Shown: piece by piece, positions 14,792-23,040 of the stretch | Layout of the letters: each line of letters starts with the position of its first letter | Numbering within the stretch: position 1 is the stretch's first letter | Virus record (IMG/VR): IMGVR_UViG_3300037258_000282 | Span: 62,001-126,000 of that record | DNA from: a virus | Direction: 5' to 3' (one strand) | DNA length: 64,000 nucleotides | Made by a program: the position numbers and the translations under genes | Notes under the pieces: generated by a model | What the model was told of the DNA's origin: nothing | Databases searched by the model: none | Seen by the model: only the letters and a program-made list of their open reading frames with translations

Positions 14792-16243
14792 TCATATCGA
14801 GATATTATAGGTCTTAAATGGAAATTCTTCTGAAGCGTAGATCTTAAGTCTCTCGATCATGTGAAGGATGGTAAAATTCTTATGAGACTTCCACGATAGA
14901 TCGTCGGCGACGTCGTAGAGCTTCGCGTGACTCTTGGTATCGTGAAGCCTCAGCATCCTACCGATAGACTGAAGATTCTTGATCTTTCCCTTAGAAGGAG
15001 ACGCAAATATCACGTTGTGAAGCTTCTTAATATTAGTACCCGTCGAGAAAGTTCCATCAGACGCTACTATGATCGCGTCGTCTTCTGTCTCGATTATCTT
15101 ACGAATCTCATCTCTATCTAATCCATCTACCTCTCCGGATATATAGTAGACGTTCCTGTCACTACCTACTTCGTCTCGTATCATGTCATACAAGACCTTT
15201 CCATGCTTCTCCACGAAATGAAACATCACGAGAGTATTTCCCTTGAGTGATATAGCTAGATTCCTGATAAAGCAGTTTCTCTCTCTACACCTCACGAGAT
15301 GATCCATCTCCTCTGGATACTTCATCTTGAAGCAGGATTTTCTAACGTCATCTGAGTACTGAAGCACCAAGACCTTTATCTGAAGCTTAGATATCTTATC
15401 GTCATCCATAAGCTTCTTGGAGGTAGTCACTCGATAGGTAGGTCCAAATAGACCGTTTAGAACCATCTCATTACACTTGGTCCCATCAAGCGTTCCAGTA
15501 AAGCCGTACCTATACTTGACTTTAGTGCACTTCTCCATGATCCCAGTTATAGACTTAGCTTTCGCGAGATGAGCCTCATCGCCAACTACGCAAGAGAACT
15601 GATCGAACCACTCCTGCGGCATCTGAAATATACTCTGCCAGGTCGACACTATCACGTCACGATCAGTACTCTTATCGGCTCCAGCCATTATCTTATGACA
15701 GTAGTCCTCAGGAGCCCCATACTCAGTAAAATCTGACTCCATCTGATGCACGAGTTGAGTCGTCGGAACTATTATCAGCTTTCTTCCAGATACGTATCGA
15801 CATATGAGATATATCATCATCGACTTTCCAGATGCGGTTGGAGAGACGTAGAGCTCGCGCCTCTTCCTCACCGCCCTGACGAAAGTAGAGAACTGATAGT
15901 CGCGTAGCTCAAACTTCTCTGGAATCTTCAGCGTCTTGATGAAGTCCGCCGCCTCCTTTCCTGAGAATTGATCTTCAGTAAAGTCGGAAGACTTGTCGAA
16001 CTGATACCCACTCGACTTACAGAACTCTCCTATGGAATCTGCTAGCCCAGCGTATATCACGCACGTCATGGGGTTGAACAGGCGTATGCGCCCGTCCCAG
16101 ATTCCCCTCTTGTACAGGGGGGTGAACTTGTACCCCGGCACCATGAAGGAGAACGCGTCGCGAAGCTCGAATGCTGTAGATGGCTCGCAGTATATCTTCA
16201 AGTAGACCTCGTTGATCTTTACTATAGATACTACTTCTGTCAA
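14792..16243 (-). CDS. uvsW: RNA-DNA and DNA helicase UvsW
   Basis: A 483-residue superfamily 2 helicase. The N-terminal domain (ELRDAFSF, then GYKF and WDGRIRLF) matches T4 UvsW (ELRDFFSF, GYRF, WDGRIRLL). Walker A PTASGKS (135-141), DEAH (222-225), FTGTLDG and the C-terminal SIGRMLR follow. In T4 it unwinds R-loops and branched DNA and shifts origin replication to recombination-dependent replication. The start is TTG at 16243, with GGAAGG six bases upstream and just after the preceding stop; a longer frame would overlap the preceding gene and add residues absent from T4. Its 3' end abuts the structured-RNA region. Confidence 0.94.
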   Translation of the reverse strand: MTEVVSIVKINEVYLKIYCEPSTAFELRDAFSFMVPGYKFTPLYKRGIWDGRIRLFNPMTCVIYAGLADSIGEFCKSSGYQFDKSSDFTEDQFSGKEAADFIKTLKIPEKFELRDYQFSTFVRAVRKRRELYVSPTASGKSMMIYLICRYVSGRKLIIVPTTQLVHQMESDFTEYGAPEDYCHKIMAGADKSTDRDVIVSTWQSIFQMPQEWFDQFSCVVGDEAHLAKAKSITGIMEKCTKVKYRYGFTGTLDGTKCNEMVLNGLFGPTYRVTTSKKLMDDDKISKLQIKVLVLQYSDDVRKSCFKMKYPEEMDHLVRCRERNCFIRNLAISLKGNTLVMFHFVEKHGKVLYDMIRDEVGSDRNVYYISGEVDGLDRDEIRKIIETEDDAIIVASDGTFSTGTNIKKLHNVIFASPSKGKIKNLQSIGRMLRLHDTKSHAKLYDVADDLSWKSHKNFTILHMIERLKIYASEEFPFKTYNISI

Positions 16244-16244
16244 C

Positions 16245-16436
16245 TCATTCCTTCCACGTAAACTTATATGGCAACTCGCTGGGTCCAACCGCCGTGTTGT
16301 ACTTCTCGCAGTACTTATTTCTGCATCTCTTATAATATAAGTGAATCATCCTCGAATAGTCTATCTCGTGAGAGATCTTATAACTCGTGTTGCACGTTGG
16401 GCAATTAGACTCCCGCGCGAAATTTTTCATATTCAA
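16245..16436 (-). CDS. Small zinc-ribbon protein
   Basis: A 63-residue protein with CPTC (12-15) and CRNKYC (38-43), giving four cysteines in the pattern of a zinc ribbon. It lies between uvsY and uvsW and overlaps uvsY by 32 bases, the place where T4 has small genes of unknown role (uvsW.1, uvsY.-1). Start TTG at 16436 with AAGGAA five bases upstream; ATG at 16430 is the alternative. A nucleic-acid-binding or transcription role is possible, but nothing shows it. Confidence 0.75.
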   Translation of the reverse strand: MNMKNFARESNCPTCNTSYKISHEIDYSRMIHLYYKRCRNKYCEKYNTAVGPSELPYKFTWKE

Positions 16437-16839
16437 TAAAGTTCCTTATATTCCACCCGCGCTCTCTGAAGGTCTTTATTATCGAGTCGAGAGCCGAGAT
16501 CTTCTCCTGCTGAATTCCGATCTTGAATGAGAGAGCCATGATATCTGGATCAGCGTCCATATACATCGGTAGGTCCGACTTAAGTATCATACCCTTAGGA
16601 GGCAGCTTCCAACCCTTGGATAGCGTCTCCTGAGTGTGGCCCTGAGTGTAGAACTCATGCTTAGCCAGCTTCAACTCAGCGTACTCATACTCTAGAACGC
16701 GGACGCGCATCTTCTCCCCGACGTACATAGAGTAATATTTGTGATGAAGCTTAGCTATTCCCAGAGAGGACTCACCGAGGTTGGTCCTGTCTATCTCGGA
16801 GTCCTTACTCCAATTTTCCATTATGTCGTCTATAGTCAT
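16405..16839 (-). CDS. uvsY: Recombination mediator UvsY
   Basis: A 144-residue protein matching T4 UvsY (137 residues) in length, position next to uvsW and in shared segments: IDRTNLG near the start (T4 IDSTKL), a Tyr/Lys-rich middle with EFYTQGH (T4 DYYSGRG), and the end FIEYEKFRAGV (T4 IQDMRAFEAGK). UvsY loads the UvsX recombinase onto gp32-covered single-stranded DNA. ATG start; the 64 bases before it hold no gene. Confidence 0.88.
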   Translation of the reverse strand: MTIDDIMENWSKDSEIDRTNLGESSLGIAKLHHKYYSMYVGEKMRVRVLEYEYAELKLAKHEFYTQGHTQETLSKGWKLPPKGMILKSDLPMYMDADPDIMALSFKIGIQQEKISALDSIIKTFRERGWNIRNFIEYEKFRAGV

Positions 16840-16903
16840 GAATCACATCTACTCGACCAAACCTTACTACTCTATCATGAGTTTAGGTATATGTCAACGT
16901 CTC

Positions 16904-17428
16904 TCAGTCGATGAGCGTCTTTATCGAGTAGTATATGTACTGAAACGTCGCGTCTGCCGTACAGAAGTCGATGTCAGAGACGTCGGTCATTAATCTAATC
17001 GACGACAGTCTTACTGGAAACGCGTCGTGAAATATCACCTGGATGTTCGGCTTCTTCTGTCCAGTGAGTATCGTTAGAGATATATCAGACTTAACTCCAA
17101 GCTGCGAGTAGGGTGGCTCTTGCTCCAGCTGCTTATAGTCATGGTACTCTAACTTATGGGCGCCCTTCATCCAATTGTATATCTCGAGCCAATTGTTGAG
17201 GTTCTCATCTACCTTGAACGTGAACTCATACTCATCGTATAGGAGGTGGTCGCCTGGCTTAGGTATCTCTACCAGAGGAGTGGGAACCATGGGAGACTGA
17301 GACGCTATTCCGGGAAGCATCGTCTTCTGAACGAAGTAGTTGACGTTGGGAGCTCTAAGAATATTAAACTTAAATCCCGTGGGATTGAGAAAATTAAACG
17401 TCTGAGGCACTTGCGAGAGAGCGGTCAT
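16904..17428 (-). CDS. Conserved T4-like virion protein, probably tail-associated
   Basis: A 174-residue protein. The pattern FNFLNPTGFKFNILRAPNVNYF, then TMLPGI, LVEIPKPGDHLLYDEYEFTFKVDENLNNWLEIYNWM, is one I recall from T4-like phages of cyanobacteria and alphaproteobacteria, where it is usually annotated as a virion or tail protein; tube-like beta folds are likely. The exact role is not known to me. Start ATG at 17428 with AGGAG five bases upstream; ATG or GTG codons further up have no ribosome-binding site. A late promoter (17500-17507) and a UUCG hairpin (17461-17476) precede it, consistent with late expression. Confidence 0.72.
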   Translation of the reverse strand: MTALSQVPQTFNFLNPTGFKFNILRAPNVNYFVQKTMLPGIASQSPMVPTPLVEIPKPGDHLLYDEYEFTFKVDENLNNWLEIYNWMKGAHKLEYHDYKQLEQEPPYSQLGVKSDISLTILTGQKKPNIQVIFHDAFPVRLSSIRLMTDVSDIDFCTADATFQYIYYSIKTLID

Positions 17429-17453
17429 TAGAACTCCTTTCCAATATTTAGAC

Positions 17454-17476
17454 AAAAAAAGGGACCCGAAGGTCCC
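17454..17476 (-). terminator. UUCG hairpin with T-run, terminator or mRNA 5' stabiliser
   Basis: On the minus strand GGGACC-TTCG-GGTCCC is followed by seven T residues. This is the C(UUCG)G tetraloop hairpin known from T4 intercistronic regions. It would end transcription of the homing endonuclease gene. It lies about 25-45 bases downstream of a late promoter, so it may instead cap and stabilise the late mRNA. Confidence 0.75.
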
Positions 17477-17499
17477 TAGTTACATTAACGATTTTTAGA

Positions 17500-17507
17500 T
17501 ATTTATA
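17500..17507 (-). promoter_or_regulatory. T4-type late promoter TATAAATA
   Basis: Exact TATAAATA on the minus strand, overlapping the last codons of the homing endonuclease gene. It is 72 bases upstream of the start of the virion protein gene at 17428, which otherwise would be cut off from late transcription by the terminator before the capsid gene's neighbour. Confidence 0.6.
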
Positions 17508-18897
17508 CGTATACGTACTTTGCGCTCCCGCAGTCCCATATCCTGTCGTAGCCCTCATCCAACATGATCTGCCACTCAGTTAGATCCTCAGAGTAGCTTG
17601 GAAATGCCTTCAGCTTGTGCTTCTGAAACCTAACTCTGGATGACAGGCCGGATGGATACCTCCTGTCAAAATACCAGTAGTTCGGCGGCGTGTCGGCCAC
17701 TCTCGAGAAGCCACATCTCTCATACACTCTCCCAGATCCAAAGCGCAGGTCCGCGTAGGTCATTATTCCGGTTGGTTCGTACTCTTCTATGAACCAACCG
17801 AAGAGTCTCGACGCGCCACCGGCGACCTGAGTGTTGGCGACCGTGGTCATGCGGATGCACTCCCAGTCTATAGTCTTATCAAAGCGAGACTTTCCCATGG
17901 TTAGCGTCTGAAGTAGCTCTCCGTCGCGCTCAAGCCCGAGGTGGACACTTCCCGGACGATGACCATGAGAGTGGTTCTTAGACGCGAACTCTGCGGCTAT
18001 TTTAGAATCTAAATGCAGAACCGCGCACTCTCTGGCGCCGACTCTCCTGGAGCACATACCGAGCTTGACGCGAATCAGTGACTTTGTCAGATCGAGGTCG
18101 TCGGTCTCGAATACGGTAATCAGGTCGTATCCAGCCGCCGCGCATAGATCTCTCTTCGTCTTATGGTAGCTCTTGGCCCTCTCTCCGGTAAACTCAGAGT
18201 GCCAGTATAGGCCGCAGTACTCTATGGCTAACTTCCTGGAGTGGCACACTACGTCGAGCTCATACGGTGGGATCACGGTTCTATCAGAGGACTCCCAGAT
18301 GAGTTCCGGAGACAGAGACTGGCAAAAGTTGAACAAGGCGATCTCCGCGACAGATCGAGATGGATTGATTGTAGTTATGTCATACTCCTTGACTAGTCTC
18401 TTTATAGATGTACCTGAGAGGTCGAAGTGTCTGCCTAGTTGCGTTAGATTCTTATACTCATCATAGGCGGTGATAAACTCCTCTTTGGTGGGGATCATCC
18501 TCTGCCACGCTTTGACCTTTGCAATCTTTATTGACTCTGATAGAGTGTTTCTCGTTATATTATATCCATCGAGCCAATTGTAGATAGTATCTTGGCCTAC
18601 ATGAAACATTTTAGTAAGAGCGTGAATAGAGTTATTTTTACAGAGAGATTCAAGCTCTTCTCTAGATGGAGGATCATTTTCTACCAGATGTCTCTGGGAT
18701 GCTTCAGTCGAAGCCTGCTTGTGGTCTTTTACGGGTATGCCATATGACTGAAGCCAATGTCTTATAGTTACGTGCGTGGTATCATATATCTTCGCCATCG
18801 ATGATAGGGTAGAGCCAAACCTGAAGTACTTATCTATGAGCTCTTCTCTTGATGGTTTAGTGAATCGCTTTCCGACGCCAGTTCCTGTAGAAGTCAT
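17503..18897 (-). CDS. Free-standing homing endonuclease (Hef-like, Vsr/EDxHD fold)
   Basis: A 464-residue mobile endonuclease. Three tandem helix-turn-helix repeats (about 15-57, 75-118, 132-175) each begin REEL/KEEF and end in a W- or K-containing recognition helix, suiting a long recognition site. Residues about 178-275 carry a Vsr-like nuclease core (YELDVVCHSRKLAIEYCG, LYWHSE, YHKTKRDLCAAAGYDLITVFE), as in Hef-type enzymes of T4-like phages. The C-terminal part (SHGHRPGSVHLGLE, VAGGASRLFGWFIEEY, DLRFGSGRVYERCGF, PNYWYF) is the acetyltransferase-like domain that often accompanies this core. It sits alone between two late genes, with its own sigma-70 promoter and a terminator on either side, as a self-contained insertion. 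Confidence 0.85.
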   Translation of the reverse strand: MTSTGTGVGKRFTKPSREELIDKYFRFGSTLSSMAKIYDTTHVTIRHWLQSYGIPVKDHKQASTEASQRHLVENDPPSREELESLCKNNSIHALTKMFHVGQDTIYNWLDGYNITRNTLSESIKIAKVKAWQRMIPTKEEFITAYDEYKNLTQLGRHFDLSGTSIKRLVKEYDITTINPSRSVAEIALFNFCQSLSPELIWESSDRTVIPPYELDVVCHSRKLAIEYCGLYWHSEFTGERAKSYHKTKRDLCAAAGYDLITVFETDDLDLTKSLIRVKLGMCSRRVGARECAVLHLDSKIAAEFASKNHSHGHRPGSVHLGLERDGELLQTLTMGKSRFDKTIDWECIRMTTVANTQVAGGASRLFGWFIEEYEPTGIMTYADLRFGSGRVYERCGFSRVADTPPNYWYFDRRYPSGLSSRVRFQKHKLKAFPSYSEDLTEWQIMLDEGYDRIWDCGSAKYVYV

Positions 18898-18927
18898 CTG
18901 CTATCTCAACTATTTCTAACAGTTGAC

Positions 18928-18956
18928 ATTTTATAACATCTATTAGTTGTTGTCAA
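18928..18956 (-). promoter_or_regulatory. Sigma-70-like promoter of the homing endonuclease
   Basis: On the minus strand TTGACA (18956-18951) and TAAAAT (18933-18928) are 17 bases apart. It lies 31 bases before the ATG of the homing endonuclease, giving it host-polymerase-driven expression independent of the late genes around it. Confidence 0.6.
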
Positions 18957-18957
18957 T

Positions 18958-18987
18958 AAAAAAGAGGACCCGCGGGTCCTCTTTTTT
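18958..18987 (-). terminator. Bidirectional rho-independent terminator after the capsid gene
   Basis: A 24-base perfect palindrome built on GAGGACCC-GGGTCCTC, flanked by six A on one side and six T on the other, so it can end transcription in both directions. It lies 23 bases after the major capsid gene and before the promoter of the homing endonuclease. Confidence 0.9.
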
Positions 18988-19009
18988 ATTATAATATGTG
19001 ATAAAAATA

Positions 19010-20398
19010 TCACATAAGATTGTTGATAATCAACCTTCTGTAGTACAGGTTGATCGATAGAGTGGAGGCTCCACCAGAACCCTTCACTAGACCCTGAGCA
19101 TATGGATTTGCCACAATACCATATCGGGTTTTAAAACCAATTTTTGGCTGGAATGAGTCCTGATCGACCGCGCGGACCATCTGCAGTGGAACGTATGGGC
19201 AGTAGAAGAGACCCGCGTCGAATGCGCTACTGCCCTTGTAACCGATCGTCGCGTAGTTACCACCCAGAGCGTATGGATCGATGTATACCTTAAACCTGCC
19301 GTTGAGAACTCCGGCGAAGGTGTTGCCAGTGTCGTCAACCTGTAGGTTGTTGGAGTTCAGGGCGGGGGTATAGTCGAGGACGCCGGCCATCTGAAGGGCG
19401 GAAGCCACGTCAGACGAACAGATGACCACGTTACCCTTACCACGCCTAGTGTCCTTCGCGATGTGGTTGGCCTCGCGCTCGAGCTGGAACATCAGACCCT
19501 TGAACTTCTCAACAGACCAGCGGCCGTTTGAGTCGGTGTCGAGGTCGAATACGCCGGGAGTCGTGGTGTTGTCAGCCGCACCCTGAACCGCGTTGATGTT
19601 GATAGTGCGAACCACCTCGCGGTTGATCTCAGCCAGGATCTCAGCAGACAGGATGTTCGAAAGCTCAGTCTCGGCATCCAGACCGTGGATCGCCTTGAGG
19701 TCCTGCGCCAGTTCCATCGAGTACTCGGCCTTGAGCGCCCTGGTGTTGGCGGTCACGGCCACCTTCTCGATGGTGAACGTCATCTGAGGGAAGGCTGAGT
19801 TTGAGTCGGCGCCTAGGGCCTCACCCTGGGCGGTCGTCATTCCCTGTCCGGTGTTATAGGTCGACAGTGACGTCAGAGGAGAGGTGTTGGTCGCGCCTGG
19901 AATCGTTCCAGTGAAGTTCTGTCCGAACGAGTTGTTACCCGATACTACGGACGAGAACGAGGTGTTCACCTCATTGTAGAACGTTTCGTTGGTCTGCGTC
20001 GCGCCGGTGGATAGGTCCGAACCCTGGTTGGTGTAGCGAGAGCGCATTGCGAAGATAAGTCCGGTAGGTCCGGTCATTGGCTGCACGCCGCAGATGTCAT
20101 ATGCGATCAAGTTAGGCATCGCCCTACGAACCAGCGAGATGAGGATAGGATCGAACGTATCGATACCACCGGTTCCAGCAGTAGAAGAGGATGTTCCCAT
20201 GAAGTTCGCGGGAACAAGGGAACTGGTCTCAGTTAGTGACTGATATCCAGTCATCGCGTGAGCCTCTTGAAGAGCCTTCTGAGTGTTCTCAAGCATCACG
20301 GCGGTGACCGAGCGCCTGTGCTGATCCTTGATGGGAGTTAGCTCTTCGATATCGAGCACCGGTCCCCACTTCTTTTGGATCTCTTCTCCTAGAAACAT
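19010..20398 (-). CDS. 23: Major capsid protein (gp23)
   Basis: A 462-residue HK97-fold major capsid protein of the T4 type. The start KKWGPVLD, the segment FDPILISLVRRAMPNLIAYDICGVQPMTGPTGLIFAMRS, YSMELAQDLKAIHGLDAETELSNILSAEILAEINREVV and the end with QMVRAVDQDSFQPKIGFKTRYGIVANP are classic gp23 landmarks. T4 gp23 is cut by gp21 at residue 65; the likely propeptide here is the first 60 or so residues, though the exact site is not read. A late promoter (20440-20447) lies 42 bases upstream, and a strong terminator follows. Gene order 21-22-23 is as in T4. Confidence 0.96.
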   Translation of the reverse strand: MFLGEEIQKKWGPVLDIEELTPIKDQHRRSVTAVMLENTQKALQEAHAMTGYQSLTETSSLVPANFMGTSSSTAGTGGIDTFDPILISLVRRAMPNLIAYDICGVQPMTGPTGLIFAMRSRYTNQGSDLSTGATQTNETFYNEVNTSFSSVVSGNNSFGQNFTGTIPGATNTSPLTSLSTYNTGQGMTTAQGEALGADSNSAFPQMTFTIEKVAVTANTRALKAEYSMELAQDLKAIHGLDAETELSNILSAEILAEINREVVRTININAVQGAADNTTTPGVFDLDTDSNGRWSVEKFKGLMFQLEREANHIAKDTRRGKGNVVICSSDVASALQMAGVLDYTPALNSNNLQVDDTGNTFAGVLNGRFKVYIDPYALGGNYATIGYKGSSAFDAGLFYCPYVPLQMVRAVDQDSFQPKIGFKTRYGIVANPYAQGLVKGSGGASTLSINLYYRRLIINNLM

Positions 20399-20439
20399 CC
20401 TAGTTTTCCTTTCTTGTTATTCTTTAATCTACTTCAGGT

Positions 20440-20447
20440 TATTTATA
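20440..20447 (-). promoter_or_regulatory. Late promoter TATAAATA of the capsid gene
   Basis: Exact T4 late-promoter octamer on the minus strand, 42 bases before the gp23 ATG, in a non-coding gap. gp55, which reads such sites, is encoded in the window. Confidence 0.85.
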
Positions 20448-20452
20448 TACTC

Positions 20453-21679
20453 TCACTTCTTGACGGTACGCCTGATGGCGGTCACGTAGCGAGATACATC
20501 TAGATCGGTCGACTTGACCTCAGTGTCAGATTCCTCCTCAAAGGTTTCCTCGGTCAGGCTCCTCGCGGAGGCCCTCTTCTTCCCGAAGAAATTTTCCTTA
20601 ATGAGAAGCAGCTTCTTTGAGTATGCCTCAGCGTTGCCAGTAAACTCCACTCCCTCCGCGAACGTCTCAAACTTCTCGCGGTCGACCTGAGTCATTCCCT
20701 CGGTGACAGTATCGACGATCTCGACGATCTGTGAGTCTACCGCGACATTCTTCAGCTCGGCGTTCTCGACGATGAGTGAGTCTACCCTACCCTGCAGTTC
20801 GTCTACCTCCTCCTCGAAAGCTCTCAGGAGGTCGACCTTCTCCTCGGGAACGTCGACGTAGTGCTCTACGAAAACCTTCTTCAGGCTCTCGATAAACTCT
20901 TCGGTGATGTCAGAACGCAGCGTAGACTTGATCTCCACCTCGTTCTCACTCATCCAGTTCTCCACCACGTAGTCCATGTAGGCGTCTATCTTGGAGGTGG
21001 TCTCTTCTACGAACTCCGCGACTTCTTCAGCTAGAACGGCCTCGTAGGCCTCCTCAAGCTCCGCTTCAAAGACGGTAGCCCTGGCAGCTACGGCCGCCTC
21101 AAATAGAGTCGTCACCTTATCCTTGAACTCTTCAGTCAGAGTCTCACCATCAAATAGGGCGGCGACGTCCTCCTTGCAGTCCAACTTAGGCATAGGCATC
21201 TTGACCTTTGGACCAGAGCTCGACACTGCCGCCGAAGGCTTGGCGTTGATAGAACTTTTGTTCTTATCTGAGTCGTTGGGAGCTCCGTCTCCCCACTTCC
21301 CGAATTGGGCCATGGTCTTAGTGAACCAATCCGTCATGTCGGACTTACTCATAGAACCCATGAGTCCGAGCATTCCCTGCATCATCGAAACCTTCGATGA
21401 AGTTAGAGCCTTGGGATCTGATATAGCGCGCGCGGCTGGGTGCAGGGAAGACGCAGACATCGTCTCTTCGTCCACCACTTGTTCATCCTCCTCGGGAGCA
21501 GCTTCGTCCTCAGTATCTACTTCAGACGAGTCCTCAACCTCAGCCTCTACTTCAGGCTCATCCTCGACCTCTACTTCGGTCTCTACTTCATCCTGAGCTT
21601 CCGGCTTCCCGGACTCGACGACACTTTTTGAGGCCTCCGCGAGAGTAGCCCTGATGATGTCTTGCATTCTCGTCTTCAT
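20453..21679 (-). CDS. 22: Prohead core scaffolding protein (gp22)
   Basis: A 408-residue, strongly acidic protein. Residues about 28-76 are a low-complexity Glu/Val/Asp-rich stretch; residues about 200-300 are helical and coiled-coil prone (FEEEVDELQGRVDSL); the C-terminal part (DREKFETFAEGVEF, YSKKLLLIKENFF) resembles the conserved end of gp22-type scaffolds. In T4 gp22 forms the prohead core and is chopped by gp21 before DNA packaging. T4 gp22 is 269 residues, so this one is longer. ATG start; a GATAAATA late-promoter variant lies 26 bases upstream. Confidence 0.88.
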   Translation of the reverse strand: MKTRMQDIIRATLAEASKSVVESGKPEAQDEVETEVEVEDEPEVEAEVEDSSEVDTEDEAAPEEDEQVVDEETMSASSLHPAARAISDPKALTSSKVSMMQGMLGLMGSMSKSDMTDWFTKTMAQFGKWGDGAPNDSDKNKSSINAKPSAAVSSSGPKVKMPMPKLDCKEDVAALFDGETLTEEFKDKVTTLFEAAVAARATVFEAELEEAYEAVLAEEVAEFVEETTSKIDAYMDYVVENWMSENEVEIKSTLRSDITEEFIESLKKVFVEHYVDVPEEKVDLLRAFEEEVDELQGRVDSLIVENAELKNVAVDSQIVEIVDTVTEGMTQVDREKFETFAEGVEFTGNAEAYSKKLLLIKENFFGKKRASARSLTEETFEEESDTEVKSTDLDVSRYVTAIRRTVKK

Positions 21680-21704
21680 ATCTAGTCTCCCGGTAATTAT
21701 GGAT

Positions 21705-21712
21705 TATTTATC
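21705..21712 (-). promoter_or_regulatory. Late promoter variant GATAAATA before gene 22
   Basis: Minus-strand GATAAATA, one base from the T4 late consensus, 26 bases upstream of the gp22 ATG in the gap after gene 21. Spacing agrees with the other late promoters in the window. Confidence 0.55.
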
Positions 21713-21719
21713 AAAGTAC

Positions 21720-22397
21720 TTAACTTAACGCTAGAGAGCTAATAAAGTTTTCAAATAGAGCTATTTTTCTTTCTTCTATCTCTCTTAATGACATTTTTTT
21801 TATGGTATTTTTTAGAGTGTTAACTCTCTCTTCAATCCATTCATCCTTCTCACTATCATACCAGAACTCTACCCCCTCCATGATACCCTCGACAAACGCC
21901 TTGGGAGCAGATGGGTCGGCTACTATGTCTCCTGGAGTCGCGAGCTTAAAGTCTTTCTGGACTATCATCGCTCCATCTTTACCCGGCACGACCGAACCCA
22001 TGCCGCGGGTAGAAACTCCAAGCTTTCCTCCAGACTTAAGTATTCCCTTGGCTACACTTCCCATTGGAGTCTCACATAGCATGGCCTTACCGTGATAGTT
22101 ACTTCCATCGCGATACAGCTCAGTCATTATATGAGATACGCGGTCGAGGTTGATCTGCGGACCGATCGGATGACCGAGCTCACCGAATGATCTTCCGGTA
22201 TTGACGTTTTCCTTGATGTGTCGCTCTATCTCCTTGCCGACGTTCTGCATGGGGTATATCCTTCCATTGCGATTCTTGATGTCGCACTGGATGAATATTC
22301 CCTTGATGAAGTGGCGAGGTATAGTTCCTGGCTTGCCACTCTTATCCGTCTCGATGAGGTGCTCTACAGACTCGTTGAGCTCGGTTATAAGCTTCAA
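21720..22397 (-). CDS. 21: Prohead core protease (gp21)
   Basis: A 225-residue herpesvirus-assemblin-like serine protease. Landmarks of gp21 are FIKGIFIQCDIKNRNGRIYP, GRSFGELGHP (H in the catalytic set), LGVSTRGMGSV (nucleophile serine in the VSTRG segment), FKLATPGDIVADPSAP. It cleaves gp22, gp23 and other prohead proteins during head maturation. Start TTG at 22397, with GGGGG six bases upstream and immediately after the stop of the preceding gene; a longer frame from 22442 would overlap that gene by 44 bases without homology to T4. Confidence 0.93.
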   Translation of the reverse strand: MKLITELNESVEHLIETDKSGKPGTIPRHFIKGIFIQCDIKNRNGRIYPMQNVGKEIERHIKENVNTGRSFGELGHPIGPQINLDRVSHIMTELYRDGSNYHGKAMLCETPMGSVAKGILKSGGKLGVSTRGMGSVVPGKDGAMIVQKDFKLATPGDIVADPSAPKAFVEGIMEGVEFWYDSEKDEWIEERVNTLKNTIKKMSLREIEERKIALFENFISSLALS

Positions 22398-22398
22398 C

Positions 22399-23031
22399 TC
22401 ATACCCCCTTATATCCGACCGCAGAGATCTTGACGTTAGCACCCGTCACTACTGGGGCTATGTATATTCCGTTTCCAGTCGTCACCTGTCGGAGTGGAAC
22501 TGGGAAGTGTATAGGATTCGCTAGATAGTTGGCAGGGGCTGGAACTACCGCCAGCGTAGTTCCAGACGAGCCATCCTGAATCAAGATCTCTGTGTTGGCC
22601 CCAAGCCCGTTCGACACGATGATGGTCGTTATGTAGTTGCGAAGCCCCGCGCCCGGAGACGCGATCAGTTGAACAGAGGAAGTTCCGGTCTGCGCCGACG
22701 TGATGGTGCCTGAAACGAAGTTCTCGGGGTTGGCGTATGGCAGCACTATGGCCTTACCCACGAGATCAGTCACCATCTTAGCGACCGCTCCATTGGATGC
22801 GGCCGACTGCTCCGCGTTGACGGCTATTCCAAAGTTATCTACTGGAACTAGATTAGTGTTCGACACCGCCGCTCCATTGGAGAAGGCGAGTGCCGTATTG
22901 ACTATAACGTTTCCAGAGAAGTCTCCCAGCGAGTTGATTATCCCGCCGGTAGAATTCGCGAACATGACGACGTCGAACCAGTTCGCGGTGGAATTTCCAT
23001 AGGCGTTAGTAGATAGGCTGAACTGAGCCAT
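22399..23031 (-). CDS. Putative virion (head) structural protein
   Basis: A 210-residue protein I cannot assign to a T4 gene. The first half is Asn/Ala/Val-rich (FSNGAAVSNTNLVPVDN, NAEQSAASNGA). The second half, with ITTIIVSNGLGANTEILIQDGSSGTTL, NPIHFPVPLRQVTTGNGIYI and ANVKISAVGYKG, looks like a compact beta-sandwich domain that I have seen in phage decoration and tail proteins. It sits inside the head-gene cluster between 21 and the prohead proteins, so a capsid decoration or head role is likely. ATG start; the stop is two bases before the gp21 start. Confidence 0.68.
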   Translation of the reverse strand: MAQFSLSTNAYGNSTANWFDVVMFANSTGGIINSLGDFSGNVIVNTALAFSNGAAVSNTNLVPVDNFGIAVNAEQSAASNGAVAKMVTDLVGKAIVLPYANPENFVSGTITSAQTGTSSVQLIASPGAGLRNYITTIIVSNGLGANTEILIQDGSSGTTLAVVPAPANYLANPIHFPVPLRQVTTGNGIYIAPVVTGANVKISAVGYKGV

Positions 23032-23040
23032 GCCAGATCC

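Noticed and set aside
14490-14795. Two overlapping open frames (101 codons minus, 93 codons plus) in the gap between genes 55 and uvsW
   Set aside because: Products are Arg-rich and patternless, no good ribosome-binding site, and the region is made of GC-rich hairpins; better explained as structured RNA.
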